NCBI RefSeq assembly: GCF_009733595.1
Contig: NZ_WOFH01000017.1
Location: 20,823-84,822, forward strand
Length of the DNA stretch: 64,000 bases
Direction: 5' to 3'
DNA from: Actinomadura litoris
Lineage (GTDB): Bacteria > Actinomycetota > Actinomycetes > Streptosporangiales > Streptosporangiaceae
The notes under the pieces are model-generated. The model saw nothing but the letters and a program-made list of their open reading frames with translations. It did not search any database and was not told the origin of the DNA. Positions 42,161 through 49,433 of this stretch are shown here, piece after piece. The translations under genes were made by a program, and so were the position numbers. Within the stretch, counting starts at the first letter, position 1. Each line of letters starts with the position of its first letter.

Positions 42161-43594
42161 TCAGCCGCCGATGTAGTGCATGACGTGCTTGACGCGCGTG
42201 TAGTCCTCGATCCCGTACATCGACAGGTCCTTGCCGTAACCGGAGTGCTTGAAGCCGCCGTGCGGCATCTCCGACACGAGCGGGATATGGGTGTTGACCC
42301 ACACCGCGCCGAAGTCGAGCGCCCTGGTCATGCGCATGGCCCGCCCGTGGTCACGCGTCCACACGCTGGCGGCCAGACCGTACCGCACGCCGTTCGCCCA
42401 CTCGACGGCCTGCCCCTCGTCAGCGAACCGCTGGACGGTGATGACGGGGCCGAACACCTCCTCCTGCACCAGTTCGTCGTCCTGCCGGAGCCCGCCGACC
42501 ACGGTCGGCGCGAAGAAGTACCCGCGGTCCCCGATCCGCTCGCCCCCCGTCAGGACCTCCGCGTGACCGGGCGCCCGGTCCAGGAACCCCTGGACGCGCT
42601 CCAACTGCCCCGCGCTGTTCACGGGGCCGTAGTAGGCGCCGGTGTCGCTCGGCGGCCCCACCGCCGTCCCCTTGGCGGCCTCGGTGAGCGCCTCGGCGAA
42701 GGCGTCGTGGACCCCGTCCGCGACGAGCACGCGCGTGGCCGCCGTGCAGTCCTGCCCCGCGTTGAAGTACCCGGCCTCGGCGATGCCCGCCGCCGCGGCC
42801 TCCACGTCCGCGTCGTCGAAGACCACGACCGGCGCCTTGCCGCCGAGCTCCAGGTGCACCCGCTTGAGGTCCTTCGCCGCCGCCGCCGCGACCTCCATCC
42901 CCGCGCGCACGCTGCCGGTGATCGACACCATCTGCGGCGTCGGGTGGTCGACGAGCGCGCGCCCGGTGTCCCGGTCGCCGCACAGCACGTTGAACACCCC
43001 CGGCGGCAGGAACTCCGCCGCGATCTCGGCCAGCAGCAGCGTGCTGACCGGCGTGGTCTCCGACGGCTTCAGCACGACCGTGTTCCCCGACGCCAGCGCC
43101 GGGCCGATCTTCCAGGCGGCCATCATCATGGGGTAGTTCCAGGGCGTCACCTGCGCGCACACCCCGATCGGCTCCCGCCTGATCGTGGAGGTGTGGTCGG
43201 CCATGTACTCGGCGCTCGCCCGCCCCTCCAGCACGCGGGACGCGCCCGCGAAGAACCGGAGGTTGTCCACCATCGGCGGCACCTCCTCGTCCCTGGTCAG
43301 CTGCAGGGGCTTGCCGGTGTCACGGCTCTCCGCCCTGACGAGGTCCTCGGCCCGCGCCTCGACCGCGTCCGCGAACCGCAGCATCGCGAGGCTCCGCTCC
43401 CCCGGCGTCGCGTCCCGCCACGCGGGGAACGCCCCCTCGGCGGCCCGGAACGCGGCGTCGACGTCCGCGGCGCCCGACAGCGGCGCCCGCGCGTACGGCT
43501 CGCCCGTGCTCGGATCGACGACCTCCAGGGTCCGCCCGTCCTTCGCGTCCACGTACTCGCCGCCGATAAAGTTGCGCAGCCGGTCGCCGCTCAT
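42161..43594 (-). CDS. patD: Aminobutyraldehyde (1-pyrroline) dehydrogenase
   Basis: 477 residues from the ATG at 43594, with GGGAGGGAT upstream. NAD(P)-dependent aldehyde dehydrogenase: the catalytic Cys lies in GYFNAGQDCTAATR, a sequence typical of gamma-aminobutyraldehyde and betaine-aldehyde enzymes; the general-base Glu lies in HLELGGKAPVVVF. Other motifs are VTPWNYPMMMAAWKIGPALA and QEEVFGPVITVQRF. First gene of the polyamine operon, so it most likely oxidises 4-aminobutanal from putrescine to GABA. The aminotransferase that makes 4-aminobutanal is not in this operon. An Lrp-type regulator is divergent, 162 bases away. Confidence 0.92.
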   Translation of the reverse strand: MSGDRLRNFIGGEYVDAKDGRTLEVVDPSTGEPYARAPLSGAADVDAAFRAAEGAFPAWRDATPGERSLAMLRFADAVEARAEDLVRAESRDTGKPLQLTRDEEVPPMVDNLRFFAGASRVLEGRASAEYMADHTSTIRREPIGVCAQVTPWNYPMMMAAWKIGPALASGNTVVLKPSETTPVSTLLLAEIAAEFLPPGVFNVLCGDRDTGRALVDHPTPQMVSITGSVRAGMEVAAAAAKDLKRVHLELGGKAPVVVFDDADVEAAAAGIAEAGYFNAGQDCTAATRVLVADGVHDAFAEALTEAAKGTAVGPPSDTGAYYGPVNSAGQLERVQGFLDRAPGHAEVLTGGERIGDRGYFFAPTVVGGLRQDDELVQEEVFGPVITVQRFADEGQAVEWANGVRYGLAASVWTRDHGRAMRMTRALDFGAVWVNTHIPLVSEMPHGGFKHSGYGKDLSMYGIEDYTRVKHVMHYIGG

Positions 43595-43642
43595 CCAATC
43601 CCTCCCGGGGACCCTCGTCTGATGCGTTCTTGTCGGCCCGAC

Positions 43643-43655
43643 CCTTACAGAGGAT
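43643..43655 (+). promoter_or_regulatory. 13-bp direct repeat, copy 1 (patD/lrp intergenic)
   Basis: CCTTACAGAGGAT lies in the 162-base divergent region, about 50 bases upstream of the patD start. An exact second copy lies at 44265-44277, just past the Lrp gene and upstream of the TacA-like gene. A candidate binding site for the Lrp/AsnC protein encoded between the two copies. Confidence 0.5.
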
Positions 43656-43756
43656 CCCGCCCAATTCAAGTGATCCGCTCGTCACGATCCAATTCGGCGA
43701 CTGATTCCCTTGAAACAAATACCGCGCAGCCCCGACTCCGCAAATAGGAGATCACG

Positions 43757-44239
43757 ATGACGGCCCAGCCGCCCGCCCGCCAAGGCACCCCCGCCGTCGC
43801 GCTCGACGCCACCGCCAAGCACATCATCGAGCAACTCCAGCAGGACGGGCGGCGCTCCTACGCGGCCATCGGCAAGGCGGTCGGGCTCTCCGAGGCGGCC
43901 GTCCGCCAGCGCGTCCAGAAGCTCCTGGACGCGGGCGTCATGCAGATCGTCGGCGTCACCGACCCCCTCATGCTCGGCTTCTCCCGCCGCCTCATGGTCG
44001 GCGTCCGCTGCGAGGGCGACCTGGAGTGGATCGCCGACGAGCTCGCCTCCGCCGAGGAGATCGACCACGTCGTCATCACCGCCGGGTCCCTCGACATCCT
44101 CGTCGAACTCGTCTGCGAGGACGACGACCGCGTCCTGGAGCTCCTCGGCCGCATCCGCGCCGTCCCCGGCGTCGTGTCGACCGAGAGTTTCGTCTATCTC
44201 CGGCTCCGCAAACAGTCCTACTCCTGGGGGACCCGCTGA
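43757..44239 (+). CDS. Lrp/AsnC-family transcriptional regulator
   Basis: 160 residues from an ATG with AGGAG nearby. The N-terminal HTH is at about 17-65: LDATAKHIIEQLQQDGRRSY and IGKAVGLSEAAVRQRVQKLL. The C-terminal ligand-binding (RAM) domain shows GDLEWIADELASAEEIDHVV, TAGSLDILVELVCED and VPGVVSTESFVYLRL. It is divergent from the patD-pot operon and probably controls it in response to a polyamine or related amino compound (inference). Confidence 0.94.
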   Translation: MTAQPPARQGTPAVALDATAKHIIEQLQQDGRRSYAAIGKAVGLSEAAVRQRVQKLLDAGVMQIVGVTDPLMLGFSRRLMVGVRCEGDLEWIADELASAEEIDHVVITAGSLDILVELVCEDDDRVLELLGRIRAVPGVVSTESFVYLRLRKQSYSWGTR

Positions 44240-44264
44240 GCCCCGGCTTCGCCCCGATAATCGT

Positions 44265-44277
44265 CCTTACAGAGGAT
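44265..44277 (+). promoter_or_regulatory. 13-bp direct repeat, copy 2 (downstream of lrp)
   Basis: Exact second copy of CCTTACAGAGGAT (see 43643-43655), 56 bases upstream of the ATG at 44333. If it is a regulator site, the small gene at 44333 belongs to the same regulon. Confidence 0.5.
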
Positions 44278-44332
44278 GTCGCGGCCGCTCCTCCCGGCGT
44301 ACTTTGAGATGCCGCACGGAAGGAGACCGGCC

Positions 44333-44590
44333 ATGTCTGAGTCGGTTCGCCAGGACCTTCCCGCCATCGATCACATCGGTTTCCAGACGTCCGCGGAACA
44401 GACTCTCGTCATCCGCAAGGCGGCCGAACTGATCGGCTGGACGGTCCCCGAGTACGTGTTGTCCGCGGCACTGGACCGCGCGGAACGCGACCTCTACGAA
44501 CACGCAGCAGCCCTAGCGGGCACCACACCACCCCCACCCGATCCCGGAACAGCAGAACCCTACGTGGCCGTCGTCGTGGCCCTGGGCTGA
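44333..44590 (+). CDS. DUF1778/TacA-antitoxin-like small protein
   Basis: 85 residues from the ATG at 44333, with AAGGAG. The core (about 18-58) reads HIGFQTSAEQTLVIRKAAEL, then GWTVPEYVLSAALDRAERDL. This matches the ribbon-helix-helix plus helix layout of DUF1778 (TacA-type antitoxins: s.eq..li..AA...g.s...fvl.aa...A). The GNAT toxin normally encoded just after TacA is absent: the next 412 bases hold no gene. So this is an orphan antitoxin-like regulator. The Pro-rich tail looks disordered. A 13-bp repeat shared with the patD promoter lies upstream. Confidence 0.62.
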   Translation: MSESVRQDLPAIDHIGFQTSAEQTLVIRKAAELIGWTVPEYVLSAALDRAERDLYEHAAALAGTTPPPPDPGTAEPYVAVVVALG

Positions 44591-45002
44591 CCCCACCGGC
44601 AAGGCCCGCCCCCAACCGGGCCTTGCCACCCACCCCCACACGAGCACGCCCTCCATAGCCCACCGATTCAAGGGGCTCCCCCCAAAGCCCCGCCATTCCC
44701 CACCGACCACCAAGCCCTGCCGCGCCCACCAAACCCCGCCACCACCCTCATTCAGCCTCCCTCCACAAACCGACGCCGCCATCCACCAAAGCCACACGGC
44801 GGCGCCGAAAAGCAACCGCACCCACACCCCCTCGCACCGCAGCAGCCACCAACCCACACCACAACCGGGGCCCACCCACAGCGCCCACACAAGGCCGCAT
44901 CCACTCACGCCAGAAGTGTCACCTCTCAAGGGCGCGCAGGCCACTCCCCGCCCGGCTGGCCCGCTCGCTCTCACAGGCCCTCTCCCCGGGCATGACCGCG
45001 AC
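44591..45002. other. 412-base gene-free region with terminator-like hairpin
   Basis: An 11-bp stem (44598-44608 with 44617-44627) directly follows the stop codon of the TacA-like gene and is its likely terminator, though without a T-tract. The rest is strikingly C/A-rich on the plus strand (runs of CCCACC) and codes for nothing I can support. A minus-strand frame here is Gly/Trp-rich and unlike a real protein. It may be degraded sequence. Confidence 0.5.
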
Positions 45003-45419
45003 TCAAAGACTCGCTGCGAGGCGGGCCGCGTAGTCGGCGGCCTCGGCGTCCGAGTCGTACTTCTGGCGCGGCCAGAAGAATCCGCGCAAGCCGTCCTTCT
45101 TGTTCCGCGGGACCACGTGGACGTGCAGGTGAGGGACGCTCTGGCTGATGCGGTTGTTCATGGCCACGAACGAACCCGCCGCGTCGAGCACCGACTCCAT
45201 CGCCCCCGCCAGCCGCCGCGCGTGCCCGAAGAACTCCCCGAGGAACTCGGGCGGCAGGTCCCCCAAGGTCTCGTAATGCGTCCGTGGGACCAGCAGCGTG
45301 TGCCCCTTGAACAACGGCCGCGTATCGAGGAACGCCATCGCATCCGGGACGTCCAGCACGACATGCGCCGGCCGCTCCCCCTTCACGATCTCGCAGAAGA
45401 GGCACCCCTCACTCGCCAC
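45003..45419 (-). CDS. HIT-family hydrolase
   Basis: 138 residues from the GTG at 45419, which puts GGAGG eight bases upstream; a GTG at 45425 is only two bases from that site. The histidine triad HLHVHVV lies near residue 100. Other family features are CLFCEIVKGERPA at the N-terminus with Cys pair, DVPDAMAFLDTRPLFKGHTL, LVPRTHYETL and QSVPHLHVHVV. HIT proteins hydrolyse nucleoside phosphoramidates, dinucleotides or AMP-linked substrates. Single cytoplasmic enzyme; the C-terminus (FFWPRQKYDSDAEAADYAAR) is the usual one for actinobacterial members. Confidence 0.92.
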   Translation of the reverse strand: MASEGCLFCEIVKGERPAHVVLDVPDAMAFLDTRPLFKGHTLLVPRTHYETLGDLPPEFLGEFFGHARRLAGAMESVLDAAGSFVAMNNRISQSVPHLHVHVVPRNKKDGLRGFFWPRQKYDSDAEAADYAARLAASL

Positions 45420-45602
45420 CAGCACGACCTCCGATCACCACAGCCCCTCAACCAGCGACCCAAGAAAATCACATCCCGACTGGGTCCACACACCGCCTCA
45501 ACCGCAGCGTCCGCAGAGAGAACTCCGCCCGCGCGGGGCCGCGCCGCCGCCGATCCGGGGCTAACGCCGCGCTTACGGGCGGGTCACTACGGTCCGTGGA
45601 CT

Positions 45603-47009
45603 ATGCGGCTAGAGAGCGTCGCCTTTCGCTACCACCGTAGGGGCCCTTGGGTACTCAAGGACGTCACCCTCACGCTCCCCGCGGGCACTGTCACCGAGGT
45701 GACCGGACGCAACGGAGCGGGAAAGTCCACGCTGCTCCGACTGATCGCCGGGCTGCGCCGCCCCCACAAGGGGGCCGTTCACGATCGGCCGACCCGTGTG
45801 GGTTACGCACCAGAACGCTTCCCGGTGGACCAACCGTTCGAGGTTCGCTCCTACCTGAATCACATGTCAGCCATGCGTGGAGTTCCTCCCTCCTCCGTGA
45901 GCGCGTGGACGGAACGGCTCGGCTTGGAACACCTGCTCAACGTGCGCCTGCCGGAACTGTCCAAGGGCAGCGCACAGAAGGTCGGCCTGGTCCAGGCGCT
46001 CATGGACGATCCCGGTCTCCTGATCCTGGACGAGCCCTTCGCCGGCCTCGACGCCGCCACCCGCGACTCACTCCCGTCCCTGATCGCCGAACTGGCCGCC
46101 GGAGGCACCACCGTGGTGGTCAGCGATCACCAGCGGACCATCGAGAAGCTCCCCGAGCTAGGCCGCATACGCGTGGCCAACGCCGAGGTGGTTCACCTCC
46201 CTTCGGCTCCCCCAACGTCCACCCCACCCCTCCTGACCCACAACTCGACCGCCAAAGAGAAACTCCCCTCCCCCGCCACAACCACGACCGCCACCACCAC
46301 ACAAAGCACCGCCCCCACGCAAAGCACCGCCCCCACCCAAGGCACCGCCTCCACACAAGCCACCGCCCCCACGCAAGGCACCGCGCCCGCGCAAGGCACC
46401 GTCTTCGCGCAAGGCACCGCCTCCACACAAAGCACCGTCCCCACACAAGGCACCGCCTCCACGCAAAGCACCGCCCCCACACAAGGCACCGCCATAGCGA
46501 GCCCCACCGGCCCCGATAAGGCCACACCCACCCCAGACTCAGAACCCAGCCACGCCACCAACCCCCTCAGGTCCACCGAGCCCCTCCCCAACCCCGCCGA
46601 ACCCGCCAGCGCGGCTAATCCCGCCGACGCCGCCGAACCCGTCAACGCCGCCGAACCCGTCAGCGCGGCTGAGCCCGTATTTCAGGCCAGCGCCATGCCG
46701 CGCTCGCTAGAGCCCACCCCCGCGGTCGGACCCCCGCACCAAGCCGAACCCACGACGGCGACGAAAGCCTCCGAGCACCCCGGGTTTTCCGGGCACACAG
46801 CGCCGGCAGAGGGCACCGAACTCCAGGAGCACATACGGGCCGCTGAGGGCGCGCGGGCGTTGGACGATGGGGGCAGCGGCGGTCCGCACGGGCGTGAGGG
46901 TGCGGCTGCGTGGACGGTTCTGACGGTCATCGTCAGGGAGGACGAAGCCGACGCCGTGGAGAACAGGCTGCGCGCTGAAGGCCACGACGTGCGGAGGGCG
47001 GAGAAGTGA
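45603..47009 (+). CDS. ABC exporter ATP-binding protein with long repeat-bearing C-terminal extension
   Basis: 468 residues from the ATG at 45603; no strong ribosome site. The ABC domain fills about 1-205: Walker A GRNGAGKSTLL, the signature region LSKGSAQKVGLVQAL, Walker B GLLILDEPFAGLD and the switch His in VVVSDHQRTIEK. From 206 on there is a low-complexity extension. Residues 233-298 are 11 hexapeptides of the TQ[SG]TA[PS] type, then a Pro/Ala/Glu stretch (NPAEPASAANPADAAEP). A small end domain (about 440-468) reads AWTVLTVIVREDEADAVENR. An ATPase normally stops near 210-230 residues, so over half of this protein is extra. Coupled (GTGA) to a permease gene. Confidence 0.85.
   Translation: MRLESVAFRYHRRGPWVLKDVTLTLPAGTVTEVTGRNGAGKSTLLRLIAGLRRPHKGAVHDRPTRVGYAPERFPVDQPFEVRSYLNHMSAMRGVPPSSVSAWTERLGLEHLLNVRLPELSKGSAQKVGLVQALMDDPGLLILDEPFAGLDAATRDSLPSLIAELAAGGTTVVVSDHQRTIEKLPELGRIRVANAEVVHLPSAPPTSTPPLLTHNSTAKEKLPSPATTTTATTTQSTAPTQSTAPTQGTASTQATAPTQGTAPAQGTVFAQGTASTQSTVPTQGTASTQSTAPTQGTAIASPTGPDKATPTPDSEPSHATNPLRSTEPLPNPAEPASAANPADAAEPVNAAEPVSAAEPVFQASAMPRSLEPTPAVGPPHQAEPTTATKASEHPGFSGHTAPAEGTELQEHIRAAEGARALDDGGSGGPHGREGAAAWTVLTVIVREDEADAVENRLRAEGHDVRRAEK
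46299..46496 (+). repeat. 18-bp in-frame minisatellite in the ABC ATPase gene
   Basis: Eleven units of about ACCGCCCCCACGCAAAGC encode the hexapeptide TQSTAP and variants (TQGTAS, TQATAP, AQGTVF). The period is 18 bases, so copy-number change keeps the frame. Units are imperfect, mostly differing in one or two codons. Confidence 0.85.
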
Positions 47010-47695
47010 TCGCACTCGCCCGGTTCCAGGTCGAGGGTTATGTGCGCTCCCTGCGCGTGCTGCACCCCCTGATCGTGATCGCGTTGATCGTCTGCCTGGT
47101 CCTCCTCAACGGCCCGAGCGGACCGGACGCCCGCGAGCTCGGCGTCGCGAGCTTCGGGGACGTGGCGGCCTTCATGTTCCCGATCTGGGCGTGGGCGGCC
47201 CGCGCCCTGCTCGACACCCAGCCGGATGAGCAACGGTCGCTGTCGACGACCGCCGTCGGACGCACGTCCACCACCCTGTGGGCCGGGATACTCGCCGCGT
47301 ACGGGGTGAACCTCTGCCTGGGTCTCGTCGCACTGCTGGTTCCTCTCTTCCAAGCGATCACGGTGGGCTCGCCCGCCCAGGCGGTGCTGACGGGGCTCGC
47401 GCTGTCCCCGCTGGTGGCCGCAGCCGGCACCCTCCTGGGAGCGTGGACGAGCCGGGCGGTCATACCTGCTCCGGGTGCCGCCCTTCTGGCAATGCTCGGC
47501 GGTGCGGCGGGCCTCGTCCTGATCGGACTGGGCCGCCTCTCGTGGCTCTCGATTCCCATGATCGAATGGCTCCGCGTCGCCCACGACGGCCCGGATGAGC
47601 TGGTCTCCGGCTTCCCGGCGATCGCCTTGCACCTCGCCATCTGGACGGCCGTGGTCGGCGCCGCCTACATGGCCACCCCCCGCTTCCGCCGTTGA
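47006..47695 (+). CDS. ABC exporter membrane subunit
   Basis: 229 residues; GTG overlapping the ATPase stop. Six membrane segments: HPLIVIALIVCLVLLNGPSG, FMFPIWAWAARALLD, AGILAAYGVNLCLGLVALLV, ALSPLVAAAGTLLGAW, LLAMLGGAAGLVLIGLGRLS and IALHLAIWTAVVGAAYM. It has no substrate-binding partner, so with the preceding ATPase it probably forms an exporter, or a membrane-remodelling ABC complex as in antibiotic-resistance/bacteriocin-immunity pairs. Substrate unknown. A hairpin follows (47714-47748). Confidence 0.82.
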   Translation: MIALARFQVEGYVRSLRVLHPLIVIALIVCLVLLNGPSGPDARELGVASFGDVAAFMFPIWAWAARALLDTQPDEQRSLSTTAVGRTSTTLWAGILAAYGVNLCLGLVALLVPLFQAITVGSPAQAVLTGLALSPLVAAAGTLLGAWTSRAVIPAPGAALLAMLGGAAGLVLIGLGRLSWLSIPMIEWLRVAHDGPDELVSGFPAIALHLAIWTAVVGAAYMATPRFRR

Positions 47696-47713
47696 CCCCA
47701 CACCGCTGAGACC

Positions 47714-47748
47714 GTTGCCTGAGGCGCACACGGCGGCTCCCAGGCAAC
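47714..47748 (+). terminator. Hairpin downstream of ABC permease
   Basis: GTTGCCTG (47714-47721) pairs with CAGGCAAC (47741-47748) 19 bases past the stop. No T-tract follows, so termination activity is uncertain. Confidence 0.45.
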
Positions 47749-47871
47749 AGCACCGTGCTGGACGGCACCCGCCCGAGCCCCCCACGACGAAGCCGCCGCG
47801 ACCCAACCGGCGTGACCGGACTGGCGAGACATGTGGAGCGACGGCCTATGCAGGGCCGCAGGCGGCGCACC

Positions 47872-47950
47872 GGAGGGTGTGGGCTGGGGTTGTGGGCTGG
47901 AGGGTGTGGGCTGGAGGGGTGTGAGCTGGGTTGTGGGGCTGGGGTTGTGG
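47872..47950 (+). repeat. G-rich degenerate minisatellite
   Basis: Repeated TGTGGGCTGGAGGG-like units with many G runs (GGG/GGGG) on the plus strand, in the gene-poor interval 47696-47983. The G runs are spaced so that a G-quadruplex could form on this strand. No gene is visible across it. Confidence 0.65.
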
Positions 47951-47983
47951 ATGCGGCGGGGGGGGCGTCGTGGCTTGTGGGGG

Positions 47984-48811
47984 TCAGGTGGCCTGGACGG
48001 TTAGCCATGTTCGTTCCAAAGGCTCGTTCTGGCGGCCGCAGAAGTACACGCGGCCTGGGTCGCCCCAGAACCACCCGAGGCGGTGGTCGGAGTCGAGTTG
48101 CAGCAGCAGGCGCCACTCGGCTGCGGCGGACTCCTCTTCCGGGGAGAGTGCGACGGGCTTGAAGGAGTCCAGGTCGCGGCCGGACGAGGCGTACATGCAG
48201 TCGGGGCCGACCGGGCGCTGGACGAGGGCGGGCCAGCCGCCCAGTTGGTGGACGGGTCTCTCGTCCGGCCAGGAATGTTGTGACCAGGCGGCATAGAGCT
48301 GCTCGTAGACCGCCACGACGCCGCTGTAGATCCGCTCCAGTCTCCGGACGACGGGCTCCTGCGGAGAGGGGAGAGAGATGTACGGGGCGGCGCCCAGACG
48401 GCACCGGGGGTATGTGGAGGCTCCCGACGGGGCGGCCGTCTCCCGCAGGTGTCCCGTGAAGATCCTCCAGCCGTCGCGCTGGCCTGCGGAGTCACCCCAC
48501 GGACGCGGCGCCTCGCTCGCGTAGTAGAAGGCGGCCGTGCCCGTGGCCGGCAGCCCGGGGATCTCGCCGAGCACGGCTAACCCGGCGAAGTCGATCGCGC
48601 CGAGGAAGTCGAGGGGGCGGCCCTCCCATTCGGGCCAGCGTTCACCGGCCGGGAGCAGCGGGGCGCCGCCGAGCCGGACGCCGACCGCGCTCTCGGCGCC
48701 CAGCCGCAGCGCGGGACGGGTCAGGGGCAGCAGCGCGGCGACGACCTCCGGCTCGAAGAAGAGGCCGAACAGGGCGCGCAACCGTTGCAGTTGCGCTTCG
48801 AGTTGATCCAT
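47984..48811 (-). CDS. DUF1963 (YwqG-like) protein
   Basis: 275 residues from an ATG. The DUF1963 layout is clear: SAVGVRLGGAPLLPAGERWP, then PLDFLGAIDFAGLAVLG and ATGTAAFYYASEAP, ending with LLLQLDSDHRLGWFWGDPGR plus VYFCGRQNEPLERTWLTVQ. Family function is unknown; the fold is shared with SMI1/KNR4-neighbouring immunity-type proteins in some genomes, but no toxin gene is visible here. Single gene, minus strand, next to the DivIVA-motif gene. A DnaA-box-like site lies 50 bases upstream of its start. Confidence 0.87.
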   Translation of the reverse strand: MDQLEAQLQRLRALFGLFFEPEVVAALLPLTRPALRLGAESAVGVRLGGAPLLPAGERWPEWEGRPLDFLGAIDFAGLAVLGEIPGLPATGTAAFYYASEAPRPWGDSAGQRDGWRIFTGHLRETAAPSGASTYPRCRLGAAPYISLPSPQEPVVRRLERIYSGVVAVYEQLYAAWSQHSWPDERPVHQLGGWPALVQRPVGPDCMYASSGRDLDSFKPVALSPEEESAAAEWRLLLQLDSDHRLGWFWGDPGRVYFCGRQNEPLERTWLTVQAT

Positions 48812-48860
48812 GTACGAAGCGTCGCGCGACCCGGTGCGTAGGCGCCAGCCCGTCGTACAA

Positions 48861-48869
48861 CTGTGGATA
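48861..48869 (-). promoter_or_regulatory. Perfect DnaA-box match (TTATCCACA)
   Basis: TGTGGATAA on the plus strand, that is TTATCCACA on the minus strand, in the 60-base gap between the DUF1963 start and the DivIVA-motif gene. An identical 9-mer lies at 56613-56621 and a shorter match (TATCCACA) at 58803-58810. All three are intergenic. Confidence 0.4.
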
Positions 48870-48871
48870 AC

Positions 48872-49384
48872 TCAGCGGCGTTCGAGGGCCCCCGCGAGCT
48901 GGACGAGGAACCGGTCGACCTCCTGCTCGTCGTAACCCGATCCGAACCGGACGACGCGGAACGCGCTTTCCCGCACGTCGCGGGCCGTCACCGGCGGGGC
49001 GGTCCCGCGCAGGCCCGCGATGACACGGTCCAAGAACGCGTCGACGTCGCGGACGTCGTAGCCCGTGCGCAGCCCGGCGCCCGCGAAGCGCGCGTTCTGG
49101 ATCCAGTTGATCAGCCAGCCGGGGTGCACGCGGGGGCGCCCGGCCCGCTCGTCGTAGGGCGCGGTGCTCTGGAGCTCCCTGATGCACTCGCGGACCAGCT
49201 CGTCCACCGCGCGTTGCTCGTAGCCGCGCAGGACGACGTCGAACCGGATCGCGCGCACCTCGTCCACCGACACCGGCGGGCCGCCGTTCAGCGCCCGTGA
49301 GATCCGGCCCAGCAGGCCGTCCACCTGCCCCCGGTCATAGCCCCGCAGCGCCACCGGCAGCCGCGTACCCGCCCTCACCGCCAC
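48872..49384 (-). CDS. DivIVA-motif protein with internal duplication
   Basis: 170 residues from a GTG preceded by GGGGGAG. Four DivIVA-type GYD motifs are seen: LRGYDRGQVDGLLGRI (about 13-28), LRGYEQRAVDELV (52-64), GYDVRDVDAFLDRV (108-121) and GYDEQEVDRFLVQL (150-163). Residues 15-64 and 108-160 are two copies of one ~50-residue unit. DivIVA/Wag31-type motifs normally occur once at the N-terminus before a coiled coil; here the coiled coil is missing and only the motifs are present. A polar-growth or membrane-curvature function is plausible but inferred. In the same direction as rlmN, 49 bases after it. Confidence 0.8.
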   Translation of the reverse strand: MAVRAGTRLPVALRGYDRGQVDGLLGRISRALNGGPPVSVDEVRAIRFDVVLRGYEQRAVDELVRECIRELQSTAPYDERAGRPRVHPGWLINWIQNARFAGAGLRTGYDVRDVDAFLDRVIAGLRGTAPPVTARDVRESAFRVVRFGSGYDEQEVDRFLVQLAGALERR

Positions 49385-49433
49385 CCGTGCTCCCCCCGCG
49401 CGCGCGGAGCGCGACGAGCACGCCCGCGGCGCG

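Noticed and set aside
44513..44974. Minus-strand 153-residue frame rich in Gly and Trp
   Set aside because: It is only the complement of a C-rich, non-coding stretch; no ribosome site and no plausible fold.
46299..46496. CRISPR array
   Set aside because: Units of 18 bases are contiguous, with no unique spacers, and lie in frame within a gene.
46120..46645. Minus-strand frames across the ABC ATPase repeat (Gly/Cys/Leu- or Trp/Arg-rich)
   Set aside because: They are the complement of the 18-bp repeats; the plus-strand frame carries the Walker and signature motifs.
13600..48860. Integrated phage, plasmid or ICE
   Set aside because: No integrase, transposase, replication gene, tRNA or flanking repeats are visible in this block.
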